Source: a bacterium (GTDB taxonomy: Bacteria; UBA3054). Taken from it: DNA of 7,066 nt. This document shows positions 6,578 through 7,066 of this stretch, in pieces. The translations under genes and the position numbers were made by a program. Below the pieces are notes generated by a model. The model made no database searches. It saw nothing but the letters and a program-made list of their open reading frames with translations, and was not told the origin of the DNA. Location: NCBI GenBank assembly GCA_017538635.1, contig JAFYIM010000132.1, forward strand, positions 1-7,066. Direction: 5' to 3'. The stretch's first letter is position 1. Each line of letters opens with the position of its first letter.

Positions 6578-6586
6578 TGTCGATAA
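6578..6586 (-). promoter_or_regulatory. Near-consensus DnaA box
   Basis: The minus strand reads TTATCGACA, one mismatch from the DnaA-box consensus TTATCCACA. Its flanks also resemble those of the perfect box 86 bases to the right (AA-TTATC-ACAAG shared), and both point the same way. It lies just upstream of the promoter at 6544-6572. One such site alone would occur by chance fairly often. Confidence 0.4.
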
Positions 6587-6604
6587 GTTGGGGAATACTT
6601 GCGC

Positions 6605-6644
6605 AAAAGTTTATAAATATCTATTTTCAAGATATTTAACTTTT
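6605..6644. repeat. AT-rich imperfect inverted repeat
   Basis: Left arm AAAAGTT (6605-6611) plus AAATATC (6615-6621), interrupted by a three-base bulge, is matched by GATATTT (6631-6637) plus AACTTTT (6638-6644). This gives 14 paired positions around a nine-base loop. It lies between the two DnaA-box-like sites. It could be an easily melted element or a protein-binding dyad; there is no adjacent T-run to make it a terminator. Confidence 0.6.
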
Positions 6645-6663
6645 AGCACTAAGTTTAGCTTCT

Positions 6664-6672
6664 TGTGGATAA
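6664..6672 (-). promoter_or_regulatory. Perfect DnaA-box sequence
   Basis: The minus strand reads TTATCCACA, an exact match to the bacterial DnaA box. It stands 20 bases to the right of the AT-rich dyad. Binding by DnaA is inferred; origin function would need more boxes, a genome-wide skew switch, or neighbouring replication genes, none of which is seen here. Confidence 0.5.
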
Positions 6673-6739
6673 CTTGTAAATTTCCCGTGGTTGAGCACAA
6701 CTTTTCCTCAAGTTACTGACAAATTGAAAGCAAAGGGCG

Positions 6740-6769
6740 GCACATACCCCATAGCGAACTCACGGAGGA
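6740..6769 (+). repeat. Direct repeat unit A1
   Basis: First of two 30-base copies; differs from A2 (6797-6826) at three positions. The CTCACGGA block (6759-6766) reappears in inverse orientation in units B1 and B2. Confidence 0.7.
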
Positions 6770-6796
6770 AACTAATAAGGCTCAAGTGCGAACGTA

Positions 6797-6826
6797 GCAC
6801 GTACCCCCAAGCGAACTCACGGAGGA
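6797..6826 (+). repeat. Direct repeat unit A2
   Basis: Second 30-base copy, 57 bases after A1. It pairs imperfectly with B1 (6851-6874) through GCAC, TACCCCC and CTCACGGA blocks, forming the inner part of the large hairpin. Confidence 0.7.
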
Positions 6827-6840
6827 TGCGAATCAAGGCC

Positions 6841-6874
6841 ATGCGCGCGTAGTCCGTGAGCGGGGGGTATGTGC
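6841..6874 (-). repeat. Inverted repeat unit B1
   Basis: Inverse-oriented relative of the A units. Its first 22 bases (6841-6862) are identical to 6887-6908. It ends with GGTATGTGC, complementary to the GCACATACC start of A1. Confidence 0.7.
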
Positions 6875-6886
6875 TATGTCCGCACG

Positions 6887-6920
6887 ATGCGCGCGTAGTC
6901 CGTGAGCGAGGGTTTTGTGC
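6887..6920 (-). repeat. Inverted repeat unit B2
   Basis: Second inverse unit, 46 bases after B1. The 22-base identical stretch is at 6887-6908. Its tail diverges (GAGGGTTTTGTGC) but keeps the terminal TGTGC that continues into the outer arm of the array. Confidence 0.7.
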
Positions 6921-6937
6921 CGCCTTTGCTTGTGTAT

Positions 6938-7066
6938 TTATCGGCGTTTGAGGCTCAAACAAGCCAGCGCGGCCAGCGCAAAAAACGCCACCGCAGGTTC
7001 AGGGATGGGATCGGTGCTGATGCCGAAAAGTCCGGAATAGTTTGTCACGTTGTGGCCGTGCAGATC
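6938..7066 (-). CDS. C-terminus of a PEP-CTERM sorting-signal protein (5' part beyond window)
   Basis: Only the last 42 codons are inside the window, ending in TAA at 6938-6940. The fragment shows the three parts of an exosortase signal: IPEP at fragment residues 21-24, a hydrophobic helix of about 15 residues (AVAFFALAALACLSL), and a terminal basic cluster KRR. In known systems an exosortase in the cytoplasmic membrane recognises this tail, cleaves near the PEP motif and delivers the protein to the cell surface or extracellular matrix. The main domain is out of view, so its job is unknown; the visible upstream part (DLHGHNVTNYSGLFGIS) gives no family. The frame is uninterrupted, with a repeat array starting six bases after the stop. 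The signal supports a Gram-negative, probably PVC, host. Confidence 0.85.
   Translation of the reverse strand, partial: DLHGHNVTNYSGLFGISTDPIPEPAVAFFALAALACLSLKRR

Larger units (their letters stand above)
6728..6931. repeat. Large imperfect inverted-repeat array (about 200 bases) with four related units
   Basis: Outer arms 6728-6744 and 6916-6931 are complementary with a one-base length difference. Inside are two direct copies of a 30-base unit at 6740-6769 and 6797-6826 (27 of 30 identical, core GCGAACTCACGGAGGA). These are followed by two copies in inverted orientation sharing an identical 22-base stretch at 6841-6862 and 6887-6908 (core TAGTCCGTGAGCG). The inverted copies share CTCACGGA and GCAC-TACCC blocks with the direct ones. 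The whole could fold into a long hairpin. It begins six bases after the stop of the PEP-CTERM gene, so it may protect or end that transcript, or be a dispersed REP/BIME-like element. It carries no transposase. Confidence 0.75.
6512..6937. other. 426-base non-coding region with repeats, DnaA-box-like sites and a promoter
   Basis: No credible gene is present. From right to left it holds the large inverted-repeat array behind the PEP-CTERM gene (6728-6931), about 50 bases without clear features (6676-6727), an AT-rich dyad between two DnaA-box-like sites (6578-6675), and the promoter and leader of the gene at 6511. The right part is GC-rich while 6600-6660 is strongly AT-rich, so the gap is compositionally split. 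Confidence 0.7.

Noticed and set aside
6740..6908. Possible CRISPR array
   Set aside because: Only four imperfect units in two orientations, with uneven spacing (57 and 46 bases) and no cas gene; the inverted arrangement fits a hairpin element instead.
6708..6962. 84-codon open frame on the minus strand with an internal repeat (LREFAWGYV / LREFAMGYV)
   Set aside because: It is a translation of the repeat array read through, its start overlaps the PEP-CTERM gene in another frame, and there is no ribosome-binding site. The peptide repeat comes from DNA units A1 and A2.

Overview
The window carries a leftward (minus-strand) stretch of bacterial chromosome with nine recognisable coding regions, two of them cut by the window edges. 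Base composition is roughly balanced and intergenic DNA is scarce apart from one 426-base gap. An exosortase-type PEP-CTERM tail, a gingipain-type (C25) propeptide fold, a Gfo/Idh/MocA oxidoreductase and a TIM-barrel sugar isomerase occur together. This points to a member of the PVC group, with Lentisphaerota (Victivallis-like) my best guess. The assignment is inference; no rRNA or other phylogenetic marker is present.

Reading in the direction of transcription, from right to left: (1) 7066-6938 is the last 42 residues of a surface or secreted protein ending in a PEP-CTERM sorting signal. (2) 6937-6512 is non-coding. It holds a large imperfect inverted-repeat array (6728-6931) just after the stop codon, then an AT-rich dyad flanked by a perfect and a near-perfect DnaA box, then a sigma70-like promoter. 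(3) 6511-5507 and 5495-4704 are two tightly linked genes. One encodes a membrane-anchored coiled-coil/low-complexity protein. The other encodes an exported protein resembling a stand-alone gingipain propeptide with no peptidase. (4) 4703-4600 is a short regulatory gap with three GGCC-centred palindromic elements and a second promoter whose hexamers and spacing match the first. (5) 4599-1 is a compact five-gene run: accB, accC, a PHP-domain nucleotide phosphatase/RNase, a sugar-phosphate isomerase/epimerase-like protein and a Gfo/Idh/MocA dehydrogenase that leaves the window.

In the last block, gene junctions are a 4-base ATGA overlap or gaps of 4 to 24 bases, so all five are probably co-transcribed. 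AccB (biotin carrier) and AccC (biotin carboxylase) form half of acetyl-CoA carboxylase, the first step of fatty-acid synthesis; accA and accD are not here. The isomerase and dehydrogenase look like a sugar or polyol catabolic pair. Their place behind accBC is unusual and may be simple operon read-through.

The least ordinary parts are the peptidase-less C25-propeptide protein with its anchored neighbour, the inverted-repeat array, the origin-like AT-rich dyad with DnaA boxes, and the phased GGCC palindromes over the acc promoter.
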